From positions 1 through 32,106 of the forward strand of contig CALMVI010000069.1 in the NCBI GenBank assembly GCA_937873095.1: a DNA stretch of 32,106 bases, given 5' to 3'. This stretch comes from an uncultured Acetobacteraceae bacterium (lineage in GTDB: Bacteria > Pseudomonadota > Alphaproteobacteria > Acetobacterales > Acetobacteraceae). The notes beneath the pieces were generated by a model. That model was given only the letters and a program-made list of their open reading frames with translations, was not told where the DNA came from and made no database searches. Of this stretch, positions 14,967 to 22,404 are shown in pieces. The translations under genes and the position numbers were made by a program. How positions within the stretch are numbered: the first letter of the stretch is position 1; each line of letters starts with the position of its first letter.

Positions 14967-16970
14967 CTAATCGGTCGTGGTGAACCGTTTGCCGTAGGGT
15001 ATGGCGCTGCCGCCTGCGCCAACGGCGGTGACGAACACGAGGTAGGGCGTTTTCGCGGACAAGCCGGTCACGTCCAGCGATGTGCCCTGGGTGACTGCCT
15101 GGGCCACGAAATAGGCCGGGTTGGACGGGTCCGGCAACGTGATGGTGACGAGGTACCCGGTGGCGCCGGCCGCGCGATGCCAGGTGACGGCGACGCTCGT
15201 GGAACCGGGCACCGCCTGTACCCGCGTCGCCAGGGCCGGCGGGTTGCCGACGCCGGCGCCAAGCTGGAACAGGCTGATCAGCAGGAAGTCGTCGCTGATC
15301 GATCCCCAGCCTGTCACGTCGTCGTAGCCGTATCCCGCGGTATAGCCTGCCGGCAGGCCGCCGGTCGGCAAGCCGTTGGTGCCGGACAAGATGTCGTGGT
15401 ACGTGCCGATCTTGTTGATGCCGATCGCGTAGGCGAGCGGGTTGAAAAACCCGATGGCCGGAAGGCCCGTTCCCTTCCGCGCCGCGTTGAGCACGCTGTA
15501 TGCGCCGGCCCAGAGCGGCGTTGCCAGGCTGGTGCCGCCGACCGCCAGCCAGCCGCCATTGATGCCCGAGTAGACCGAAGCACCCGTCACCGGTGCTGCG
15601 TCCGCGGCCAGGTCGGGCACGTTCCGCATCGTGCCCGATCCGCCGTTGGGCAGCGCGACCGACTGGTAGACGCCAGGGTTGTACTCGGTGATCTGGAAGC
15701 CAGGGGCGTTCCACAGGCTGCTTGCACCGCCGCCGGACGCTCCGTCCTGCTCGGCCAGCAAACCCCAGCCGGTCTCGAGCGCGTATTGCGAGCGGCTGGC
15801 GGTGAACAGCGTCGTCCCGCCCACGCCCGTCGCGTAGGGCTGGGAGGCGGGGTCTTCCACGTTCAGCGTGCTCTGCACGGCCTGGCCATAGGCTCCCTCG
15901 TCGCCGGAGCTGACGAACACCGCCTGACCCTGGGTCGCCAGCTGCACGAAGACGTTGTACTCGGCCTGCAGGGCGGGCGCGCCGGCCGTGGCCTCGTCGA
16001 TGCCGTAGGAAATGCTGATCGTCTGCGCGCTGTCGTCCTCCGCCATCATCGTCAGGCTGTCCAGCAGCGCGACCGAAAACGGGTCGTTGCCGTCCTCGTA
16101 CACCGTGATTTTGCCGAGCGTCGGATTGATGCCGATCAGCGTCTGCAGGTCGAGCACCGCTTCGAGTTCGACGCCGTTGTCGTCGACCGACCCGTCATAG
16201 CCGTCGACCCCCACCACGGTCACCGGCACTTTCGGCAATTTGTAGCGACGCTCGAACACGGTGAGGTCGGACGGGTTGAACCCGCCCTGTTCGAACAGCG
16301 CGGCCGTCTCCGGCTTGGCGCCCTGCAGGACAGGGATCGCGTAGGCGGTGCGGAAATCCGCAGGCGCATACGCCCCGCCCGCGCCGGTGCCGGCGGCACC
16401 CTGCGCCCGCGGACCGGAGGGCAGCCGGTAGAGCGGGGCGAAACGTTTCGTGCTGGACAGACCGATCACCCCGGAAACCCTGCCCGACAGGGCGTCCGGC
16501 AGTCTCGGCGTCACGAGCGGCGCGAAAGCCGGCTCGCCGGCAGGCGTCCGGTACGTCGCCATCCTGGTCGCGAACAGCTTTTCGATGGTGGCAACGGTGC
16601 CGGTGACGCTGATGCTGGTGCGGCCCCGCGTGACCGGGCCAGGCACGAGCCCCGCTTGCGCGGCCCAGGCACGCACCGCAGCGTAGTCCGTGGCGCTGGC
16701 GCCGAAACGCGCACCGAACTCGCGCGGCGTGATGTATCTGCCGTAGGCCGCATCACGCGGATCGGAAACCGCATGCGCCAAGGCTTCGGCACCCGCAGCG
16801 TCGCGCAGGGGAAGTGCGAGGACCAGCCGCAACGTCGCGGCCTGGTCCATCATCCCGGTCTGGCTGCCCAATGCGGGTTGCGGCGGCAGCGATTCGCTCG
16901 CCGCGTGTGCCGACGGCAGCCACGCCAGGATCGACACGGTCAGTGTCAAAGCGAGTCCGTGTTTCGACAT
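14967..16970 (-). CDS. Secreted sedolisin (peptidase S53) with C-terminal fibronectin-III-like domain
   Basis: The 667-residue preproprotein starts with a Sec signal peptide (about residues 1-23, ending AHA). The S53 prodomain (about 35-185, with RYITPREFGARFG) and a catalytic domain follow. Catalytic residues are visible: E270 and D274 in VELEAVLDLQ, oxyanion D357 in SSGDEG, and the nucleophile S481 in GGTSLATP. The Ca-binding closing motif DDVTGWGSISDDF is present. After about residue 575 comes a fibronectin-III-like domain. Sedolisins are acid serine proteases freed by self-removal of the prodomain, so this should digest external protein at low pH. GGAG seven bases before the ATG at 16970 decides the start. 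It is divergent from the AraC gene with 294 bp between. Complete and probably active. Confidence 0.95.
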   Translation of the reverse strand: MSKHGLALTLTVSILAWLPSAHAASESLPPQPALGSQTGMMDQAATLRLVLALPLRDAAGAEALAHAVSDPRDAAYGRYITPREFGARFGASATDYAAVRAWAAQAGLVPGPVTRGRTSISVTGTVATIEKLFATRMATYRTPAGEPAFAPLVTPRLPDALSGRVSGVIGLSSTKRFAPLYRLPSGPRAQGAAGTGAGGAYAPADFRTAYAIPVLQGAKPETAALFEQGGFNPSDLTVFERRYKLPKVPVTVVGVDGYDGSVDDNGVELEAVLDLQTLIGINPTLGKITVYEDGNDPFSVALLDSLTMMAEDDSAQTISISYGIDEATAGAPALQAEYNVFVQLATQGQAVFVSSGDEGAYGQAVQSTLNVEDPASQPYATGVGGTTLFTASRSQYALETGWGLLAEQDGASGGGASSLWNAPGFQITEYNPGVYQSVALPNGGSGTMRNVPDLAADAAPVTGASVYSGINGGWLAVGGTSLATPLWAGAYSVLNAARKGTGLPAIGFFNPLAYAIGINKIGTYHDILSGTNGLPTGGLPAGYTAGYGYDDVTGWGSISDDFLLISLFQLGAGVGNPPALATRVQAVPGSTSVAVTWHRAAGATGYLVTITLPDPSNPAYFVAQAVTQGTSLDVTGLSAKTPYLVFVTAVGAGGSAIPYGKRFTTTD

Positions 16971-17264
16971 GCATGTGCTCCGTTCGTGCAGGCGTAGCAT
17001 GGCCCGCAACGGTATTAACCGGCGCAGTCCAGGTGTAGCAACACGCGCTTCACCGGCAGGAACAGCCGCCAGACGCACGGCGCGAACGGCATCATTCCCC
17101 CCAAGCCGGCAACGTGATTGCGGGACCTTGGCGCGGCGAAACTCATTCCGCGCTGGACGTTGAGACAGTGTCGGACGTGGTGTCCGTCACGGGACGGCCG
17201 GCTTGATCCCTCGAACGGATTGCAGCCGGCGAGAGTTCGTCGCCCGACTCTCCTTGAGGGCATG
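16971..17264. other. Divergent intergenic region between sedolisin and AraC genes
   Basis: This 294-bp stretch has no convincing gene. It must hold the promoters of both flanking genes. I see GGAG before the sedolisin ATG and GAGGG before the AraC ATG, but no clear -35/-10 pair. Confidence 0.5.
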
Positions 17265-18182
17265 ATGGACCGTCGTCGCGATCGAACCAGCAGTTCCGGC
17301 CTCCTGACGCCTGAAACCGTCGTCGATCAGCTTCCGAGCAGGCCTGTTCTGACCAGCCTGGCTGACAGGCGGCAAGGCGTCGTGCTGCAACGCTACCGTC
17401 ATCCGCCGGCTGTCATCGATATTCCGGGCCTGAGCGACGCCCTTGTGGTGGCCCATCTGAGCGGGCCGGTGCTGGTCGAGGAAACCCGGCAAGGCGGCAC
17501 GACCGATCGGCAATGGACGGGGCCCGGACAGGTCACTGTGACACCGGCGGGCCAGCCGATCCGCCGTGTGCTGAAAGGCCGGCCAGACGTGGCTCTTCTG
17601 TTCATGCAGCCGGACTTCCTGCACGCCGTCGCCCAGGACGTCTATGGCGCGGAGGCGGACCGGTTGACCCTCGTTCCATGCCTTGGCGCGCCTGACGAGA
17701 CCGCCGCGCGTCTGGTGGGGCTGTTGCTGGCCGAGGCGGAGCAGCCTGGAACCGGCGGCGAGCTCATGGTGCAGAGCCTTACGCAGGCCCTGGCTCTGCA
17801 CCTGCTGCGATCCCACTCCAATCGCGCGTCACCGCCGCCGAGCCCGCCGCCAAGCCTGCCGGCATCGCGCTTGCGCCGCGTCGTCGAGCAGATGCAGACA
17901 GGCCTGGAGGGCGACCTCTCGCTCAGCCGACTTGCCGAGACGAGCGGGCTGAGCCAGTCCCAGTTCGTCCGCGCGTTTCGCGGCGCGACCGGCCAGCCGC
18001 CGCATCGCTACCTGGTCGGATTGCGGGTCGAGCGCGCGCGCGCTTTGCTGGAGCAGACCGACCTGCCCATCACCCTGATCGGCGTGCGCTGCGGCTTCGA
18101 ACAACCCAGCCACTTCTCCACGATCTTTCGCGCCAGGACGGGGTTCAGTCCCCGAGCCTGGCGGCAGGCCCGAAGGTCCTGA
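17265..18182 (+). CDS. AraC-family transcriptional regulator
   Basis: The 305-residue protein has a cupin-like ligand-binding N-terminal half (about 35-185) and a Pro-rich linker (190-199). A two-helix-turn-helix AraC DNA-binding domain follows (about 203-300): first HTH LSLSRLAETSGLSQSQFVRAF (218-238), second LIGVRCGFEQPSHFSTIFRA (271-290), closing with the family signature TGFSPRAWR. Two ATGs follow the GAGGG ribosome binding site; the second (17265) has the better spacing, the first is at 17262. It lies directly upstream, in the same direction, of the CMD and CMD/SMP-30 genes and probably activates them in response to their substrate. A direct repeat at 18232-18265 is a candidate binding site. 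Confidence 0.93.
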   Translation: MDRRRDRTSSSGLLTPETVVDQLPSRPVLTSLADRRQGVVLQRYRHPPAVIDIPGLSDALVVAHLSGPVLVEETRQGGTTDRQWTGPGQVTVTPAGQPIRRVLKGRPDVALLFMQPDFLHAVAQDVYGAEADRLTLVPCLGAPDETAARLVGLLLAEAEQPGTGGELMVQSLTQALALHLLRSHSNRASPPPSPPPSLPASRLRRVVEQMQTGLEGDLSLSRLAETSGLSQSQFVRAFRGATGQPPHRYLVGLRVERARALLEQTDLPITLIGVRCGFEQPSHFSTIFRARTGFSPRAWRQARRS

Positions 18183-18194
18183 TGCCGCGCAGGC

Positions 18195-18214
18195 CTGCCG
18201 CCCCGGCGGCAGGG
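18195..18214 (+). terminator. GC hairpin after the AraC gene
   Basis: CCTGCCG/CGGCAGG forms a perfect 7-bp stem with a 6-nt loop 12 bp after the AraC stop. There is no T-run after it, so it may be a weak or factor-dependent terminator only. Confidence 0.3.
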
Positions 18215-18231
18215 AATCGCAATCGCCAGCC

Positions 18232-18265
18232 GTTTTCCGCAAGTGCCGTCGGTTTTGCGAAAGTC
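18232..18265 (+). promoter_or_regulatory. Direct repeat spaced two helical turns: candidate AraC-type operator
   Basis: CGTTTTCCGCAAGT (18232-18245) and GGTTTTGCGAAAGT (18252-18265) match at 11 of 14 positions and are offset by 20 bp, so both would lie on the same face of the DNA. This is the usual arrangement for AraC-family activator sites. They lie about 50-80 bp before the start codon of the CMD gene. Confidence 0.5.
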
Positions 18266-18311
18266 GTGCCGCGTGCGGGTCCCTAGATGGACTGCATCAC
18301 CGGAGGACAGC

Positions 18312-18881
18312 ATGACGGACTCATCGGAATTTGGAACGTTCGGTATGTACAGGGAAGTCCCGGTTGGCGACATGCCGGCCGAGATGAAGGACGCTTACGA
18401 CACCACCATGAAACTGCGGGGCCAGGTGCCGGGTCCGCACAAGATATGGCTGGCCAATCCGGCCCTGTCGAAGACTGTCGTCCCGGTCGGCGCCTATTAC
18501 CAGACGCGATCGACGCTGACGAAGGCCGAGATCGAGATCGCGACGAACCTGGTGAACGCACGTTGGCTGGCGGTCTATTCCAACTACGAGCACGAGATGA
18601 TCGGCGAGGAGAAGGGCGGCCTGGCCCCGGAAAAGGTCGAGGCGATGATTGCCGGACTGCCCACCAGCTTCGAGGACGCCCGCCAGCAGGTCGTCTACGA
18701 ACTCGCTTCGGCGCTGGTGGCGCCCCGGGTCGTGCCGAAGGGTCTCTACCGACGGGCGAAGGACCTGCTGGGCGATGCCGGGATCGTGGACGTGACGATG
18801 CTGCTCGGCTGGTTCACCGGCGTGTCGCTCACGCTCAACGCCTTCGACGTGCCTTCCAACGCCGTGGGTCTGGACCAATGA
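18312..18881 (+). CDS. Carboxymuconolactone-decarboxylase-fold (AhpD-like) protein
   Basis: The 189-residue protein has the all-helical CMD/AhpD fold. Typical are the helix KAEIEIATNLVNARWLAVYSNYEHEMIG (71-98) with the conserved Y92-E93-x-x region and H94, and the later LYRRAKDLLGDAGIVDVTMLLG, the second family helix pair. The CxxC pair that makes AhpD a peroxidase partner is absent, so a lyase, isomerase or decarboxylase-type role is more likely than peroxide reduction. GGAGGA just before the ATG at 18312 decides the start. Its stop overlaps an ATG (ATGA) of the following gene, whose N-terminal domain has the same fold, so the two may form a heteromer. Substrate unknown. Confidence 0.87.
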   Translation: MTDSSEFGTFGMYREVPVGDMPAEMKDAYDTTMKLRGQVPGPHKIWLANPALSKTVVPVGAYYQTRSTLTKAEIEIATNLVNARWLAVYSNYEHEMIGEEKGGLAPEKVEAMIAGLPTSFEDARQQVVYELASALVAPRVVPKGLYRRAKDLLGDAGIVDVTMLLGWFTGVSLTLNAFDVPSNAVGLDQ

Positions 18882-18895
18882 AGGAGATGATTGAC

Positions 18896-20473
18896 ATGGA
18901 CGCAATCAACCTCGGCGGCCGTCTGCCGCTGCTCGATCCGGCCTCTCTGCCGACGGAGCGGAAGGCGGTGTACGACCGTCTTCGGGCCACCATGATACGA
19001 TGGGCCGATCAGTCCGGCTTCGAAAGCATGACGGAACAAGGCCGATTGATCGGGCCGTTCAATCCGGTCATGCTCAGCCCGGGCATCGCGCCGGCGTTCC
19101 TGGACCTGCAGGATGCGGAGCAGGCCAAGACCTCGCTGAGCGAGCAGACGAGGCAAGTCGTCATCCTCGCTGTGGGCGCCGTCTGGCGGGCTGGATACGA
19201 GCTTTACGCCCATGCCGCCGTCGCCCACAAAGCCGGCTTGTCGGACGACGTGATCCAGGGCTTGGCGGCCGGCGCGCTACCGGACGGATTGAGCGAGCAG
19301 GACAAGATCGCAGGCCGTTTCGCCCGGCAGCTTGCGGCCCAGCGCCGCGTCGATGCGGAGCTTTACCGCGCCGCCGAAACGGCTTTCGGAACGCAAGGCC
19401 TGGTGGACATCACCTTCCTGACCGGCATCTACCAACTTGTTTGCGGCCTGCTGAACGCGTTCGAGATCCCGGCGCCGGCTGCGACTTTCCCCGCACCACC
19501 GCGACCGGACCAGGACGATGGTCCGCGTCGGGCCAAGCTGACCACCGCCGCCTCGTTCGCGCCCAAGTCGTTCCTCGAAAACCTCGTCGTCCGCCACGAC
19601 AACTCCGTTCTCGTCACCTGCGTCACCACCAGGGAGCTGTTCTACGTTCCGCCCTGGTCCGGGGCGGCGCCTGTGGAGCCGATATGTCTGCATCGCTTCG
19701 AACAATTGCCGACCGGCGTGATCGAGATCGAACCGGACGTCTTCCTGATCTGTGCGGGCAATCTGTACACCACCCACGAATCTTTCATCTACCGGCTCGA
19801 TCTGCGCGCGTGGGAACCCGGCTCTGCGGCATCACCTGAGCTGGTGTTCCGCTTCCCCGACACGGCCAGAGCACCGAACGGCATGTGCCTGCTGGCGCCT
19901 GGCACGGCCCTGGTGGCGGATTGCTTTGCAAGCCTCATCTGGCGCGTGGACTTTCAGCCAGGCGGCGGTGGCATCCAGGCCCGAATCTGGCTCGGGCATG
20001 AGAGCATGGGGTATTTTCCTGGCAAGCTGAAGCCCGAACAGCCCGGCGTGAATGCCGTTCGCTACGCCCCGCGCACCAATCACCTGTACTACACGTCGAC
20101 CGCAAAGAAATTGCTGATGCGCGTGCCCGTCGCACCCGACACGCTGGACCCGTCCGGCCCGCCGGAACTGGTGGTCGCGGGGCGGATGTTCGACGATTTC
20201 TGCATCGACGAGGATGCGGGCGTGCTCTACGCCACCACCCACCGGCAGAACACGATCGACCGTGTGTCGATGGATCCAGGTGACAACAGCGGTTTCACGC
20301 AGAGTGTTGCCGGTGACCCGTTCACCGAAGCGTTGATCGGGCCTTCAAGCGGTGCATGGAGCCGCCGGTCCGGCGACTACGGCAAGGCTGCGTATTTCAT
20401 CTGCGACGGCGGCACTGCCTCACCCGCGCCGGGCGGTCCGCAACCGGCGAAGCTTCTTTGGGTGACGTTTTAG
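18896..20473 (+). CDS. Fusion of a CMD-fold domain and an SMP-30/gluconolactonase-like propeller
   Basis: The 525-residue protein has two unlike parts. Residues about 15-190 are a CMD/AhpD-like helical domain (EQTRQVVILAVGAVWRAGYELYAHAAVAHKAGL, with H106 and H111, no CxxC). After a Pro-rich linker (191-212) comes a six-bladed-propeller domain of the SMP-30/gluconolactonase group (about 215-525). It shows the metal-site-like motifs PNGMCLL with N328, GVNAVRYAP with N386, and FDDFCIDEDAGVLYATTH with D433/D434. The domain pair suggests two steps on one substrate, for example lactone opening and a decarboxylation or isomerisation. AAGGAG nine bases before the ATG at 18896 decides the start; ATGs at 18878 (overlapping the previous stop) and 18887 are in frame too. 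No signal peptide is seen, so it is probably cytosolic. Confidence 0.85.
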   Translation: MDAINLGGRLPLLDPASLPTERKAVYDRLRATMIRWADQSGFESMTEQGRLIGPFNPVMLSPGIAPAFLDLQDAEQAKTSLSEQTRQVVILAVGAVWRAGYELYAHAAVAHKAGLSDDVIQGLAAGALPDGLSEQDKIAGRFARQLAAQRRVDAELYRAAETAFGTQGLVDITFLTGIYQLVCGLLNAFEIPAPAATFPAPPRPDQDDGPRRAKLTTAASFAPKSFLENLVVRHDNSVLVTCVTTRELFYVPPWSGAAPVEPICLHRFEQLPTGVIEIEPDVFLICAGNLYTTHESFIYRLDLRAWEPGSAASPELVFRFPDTARAPNGMCLLAPGTALVADCFASLIWRVDFQPGGGGIQARIWLGHESMGYFPGKLKPEQPGVNAVRYAPRTNHLYYTSTAKKLLMRVPVAPDTLDPSGPPELVVAGRMFDDFCIDEDAGVLYATTHRQNTIDRVSMDPGDNSGFTQSVAGDPFTEALIGPSSGAWSRRSGDYGKAAYFICDGGTASPAPGGPQPAKLLWVTF

Positions 20474-20485
20474 CGGGCTTAAGAA

Positions 20486-20667
20486 GGCCAGGGGCGTCGT
20501 GCGAAGCACGCTAGAGCAGATCCCGATCAGACGGAATTGTCTGATCGGGTGAAGATGCTCGCAAAACAACGAGCTAGAGCCTGTGGAGTGAACGCAAGTG
20601 AACGGAACATGCTCTAGCGCGTGACGCCCCTGGACCCCGCTGGGGTTTGAACCCCCAGACCCCCGAT
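20486..20667. repeat. Nested intergenic repeat: palindrome inside a CCAGGGGCGTC...GACGCCCCTGG element
   Basis: Outer perfect 11-bp arms are CCAGGGGCGTC (20488-20498) and GACGCCCCTGG (20623-20633), followed by CTGGGG/CCCCAG arms and a run of C tracts. Inside is a second element bounded by CTAGAGC (20511-20517) and GCTCTAG (20611-20617), carrying a perfect 11-bp hairpin CCCGATCAGAC (20522-20532)/GTCTGATCGGG (20539-20549). The region follows a gene end and may terminate transcription. No coding potential is seen. The remaining bases to the S10 gene at 20731 hold its GGAGAGGA ribosome binding site. Confidence 0.8.
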
Positions 20668-20730
20668 TCCCAGGAAATAGGATCTCAAAAGCTTGACTTT
20701 GATGCGCCTTTAACTGCAATCGGAGAGGAA

Positions 20731-22311
20731 ATGAACCTCATCGTGCGGTCGGCTGCGGCAACCTGCCTGGTGGCGAAGGTCTCCTGCGCAGCAGCCCAGC
20801 CAAGCTGCACGCCCACCCCCGTCACACCCCTGCCGCCGCCCGTCACCCTGTCGGGCAGCGTCACCACGCGCGCGGGCAAGACGATCGGCTTGACGATCGA
20901 TACCGGGCTGCTCCGCGTGACCGGCGGCGGTGTCGCCGATGCAAAAAGCGTCTGGAACGTGCCGCCCGAGGACACGAGCAAGCCGCCAGCGACCGCGATC
21001 ATGTCCTACTACGCCTATTCGACCAAGGCGGCGTCCGGGGCGCGTCCGCTGATCTTCATCTGGGACGGGGGACCGGGCACGTCGACCCGCTCGATGCTGC
21101 TCAACAGCTTCGGACCCGTCCTCATCGCCGCGCCCGGGCGATCTCCGGGCGAACCGCCGGGCAGTCCGGTCCGCCCCAATCCCGATACGCTGCTCGATGT
21201 CGCCGACCTCGTTTTCGTCGACGCTCCCGGTACCGGGTTCGGCCATCTGGAAGGCTGCGATGCCGCGCGCACCTTCTACGGCGTCGATCAGGATGCCGCC
21301 GCCTTCGAGCGTTTCATCGCGACGTTCGTCCGTACCTACCATCGCGAGACCGCGCCGCTCGTGCTGTTGAGCGAAAGCTATGGAACGGTTCGTGCGGCCG
21401 TGGTCGCGCGGCGCCTGGTGGACGCGGGCGCCAAGCTGTCCGGCATCGTCCTCATCAGCCAGCTCATGGCGCTCGATGCCTGGTCGGACGGGTCGCGCGC
21501 CAACATCGGCACGGAGAACGCAGCCTTTCTGACGCTGCCGACCTACGCCGCCACCGCCTGGTGGCACGGCAGGTCGCCACATACCGGCACGCTGGAGGAA
21601 CGATTGCGCGAGGTGGAGCACTTCTCGCTCGAAACCTACGCCCCGGCGCTGCTGCGGGGGACCCTGCCGAACGCGGCGCGCCAGGCGCTCGCCGACAAAC
21701 TCGCCTTCTACACAGGCGTGTCGGCGAAGACCTGGATGGACGCGGACTTCCGCATCGAGGCAACCCGGTTCCGCGAGCTGCTCGAGGCGGAGGACCACAG
21801 GCTCGTCGGCCGGGAGGACACACGGAATGACGGTCCCGCTCCCGCCGTGACGGCAAGCGCGGTCGAGGACGATCCCACCCTGAAGCTGGCGCATGCCGCG
21901 CGAGAACGCGCGTTCGACACGTATGTGCGCGGCACGTTGACGTTCGGCGGCCGGCCGTTCAGCCCCTATATCGACGGGCCCGATACGCGCTGGACCATGC
22001 ATCACCTGACCGATCCTGCAGCCTGGCCCGACACCTACGTCAACGTGGCGCCCGATCTCGTCTCGGCGATGACGCACGACCCTGACATGCGCGTCCTCGT
22101 CGTGGGCGGCTATTTCGACCTCGCGTCGCCGTATTTCGGCGCTCCCTACCTCATCGCGCATCTGCGCCTGCCGGAAACGGCGAGGACCCGGCTTCAGTGG
22201 AAGGCATATCCGGCCGGCCACTCCGTCTACGAAGTCGATGCGGCGCGGCGCGACATGCACGACAGGATCGCGGCAATGCTGACCAGCCCCGCGTCGCCGC
22301 TGCAACACTGA
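20731..22311 (+). CDS. Exported serine carboxypeptidase (peptidase S10)
   Basis: The 526-residue protein begins with a signal-like segment (about 1-22, ending AAA-QPS). S10 hallmarks follow: substrate-binding WDGGPGTST (111-119), the nucleophile S216 in LSESYGT, D463 in GGYFDLASPY and H497 in AGHSVY, giving a full Ser-Asp-His triad. Canonical members read GESYGG; here the first Gly is Ser and the last is Thr. S10 enzymes release C-terminal residues and prefer acid pH. GAGAGG just before the ATG at 20731 decides the start. It is a logical partner of the S53 sedolisin for external peptide use, although the two are not in one operon. Convergent with the GloVer-repeat gene. Confidence 0.93.
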   Translation: MNLIVRSAAATCLVAKVSCAAAQPSCTPTPVTPLPPPVTLSGSVTTRAGKTIGLTIDTGLLRVTGGGVADAKSVWNVPPEDTSKPPATAIMSYYAYSTKAASGARPLIFIWDGGPGTSTRSMLLNSFGPVLIAAPGRSPGEPPGSPVRPNPDTLLDVADLVFVDAPGTGFGHLEGCDAARTFYGVDQDAAAFERFIATFVRTYHRETAPLVLLSESYGTVRAAVVARRLVDAGAKLSGIVLISQLMALDAWSDGSRANIGTENAAFLTLPTYAATAWWHGRSPHTGTLEERLREVEHFSLETYAPALLRGTLPNAARQALADKLAFYTGVSAKTWMDADFRIEATRFRELLEAEDHRLVGREDTRNDGPAPAVTASAVEDDPTLKLAHAARERAFDTYVRGTLTFGGRPFSPYIDGPDTRWTMHHLTDPAAWPDTYVNVAPDLVSAMTHDPDMRVLVVGGYFDLASPYFGAPYLIAHLRLPETARTRLQWKAYPAGHSVYEVDAARRDMHDRIAAMLTSPASPLQH

Positions 22312-22404
22312 TACGGATGCAGCGGGTATGCGAGGCGGGTTCATGCGTCCTCCAGGCGAGGTTGCGACACCCGGGCGAGCGTCCGTGTGTCGCAAACAGG
22401 CGTG

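Noticed and set aside
15177-16997. A 606-codon open frame antisense to the sedolisin gene
   Set aside because: The sedolisin has complete catalytic motifs in its frame; the antisense product is Arg/Ala/Gly-rich with no family sequence.
20710-22395. A 561-codon open frame antisense to the S10 carboxypeptidase gene
   Set aside because: Shadow of a gene with full catalytic triad; no start signal.
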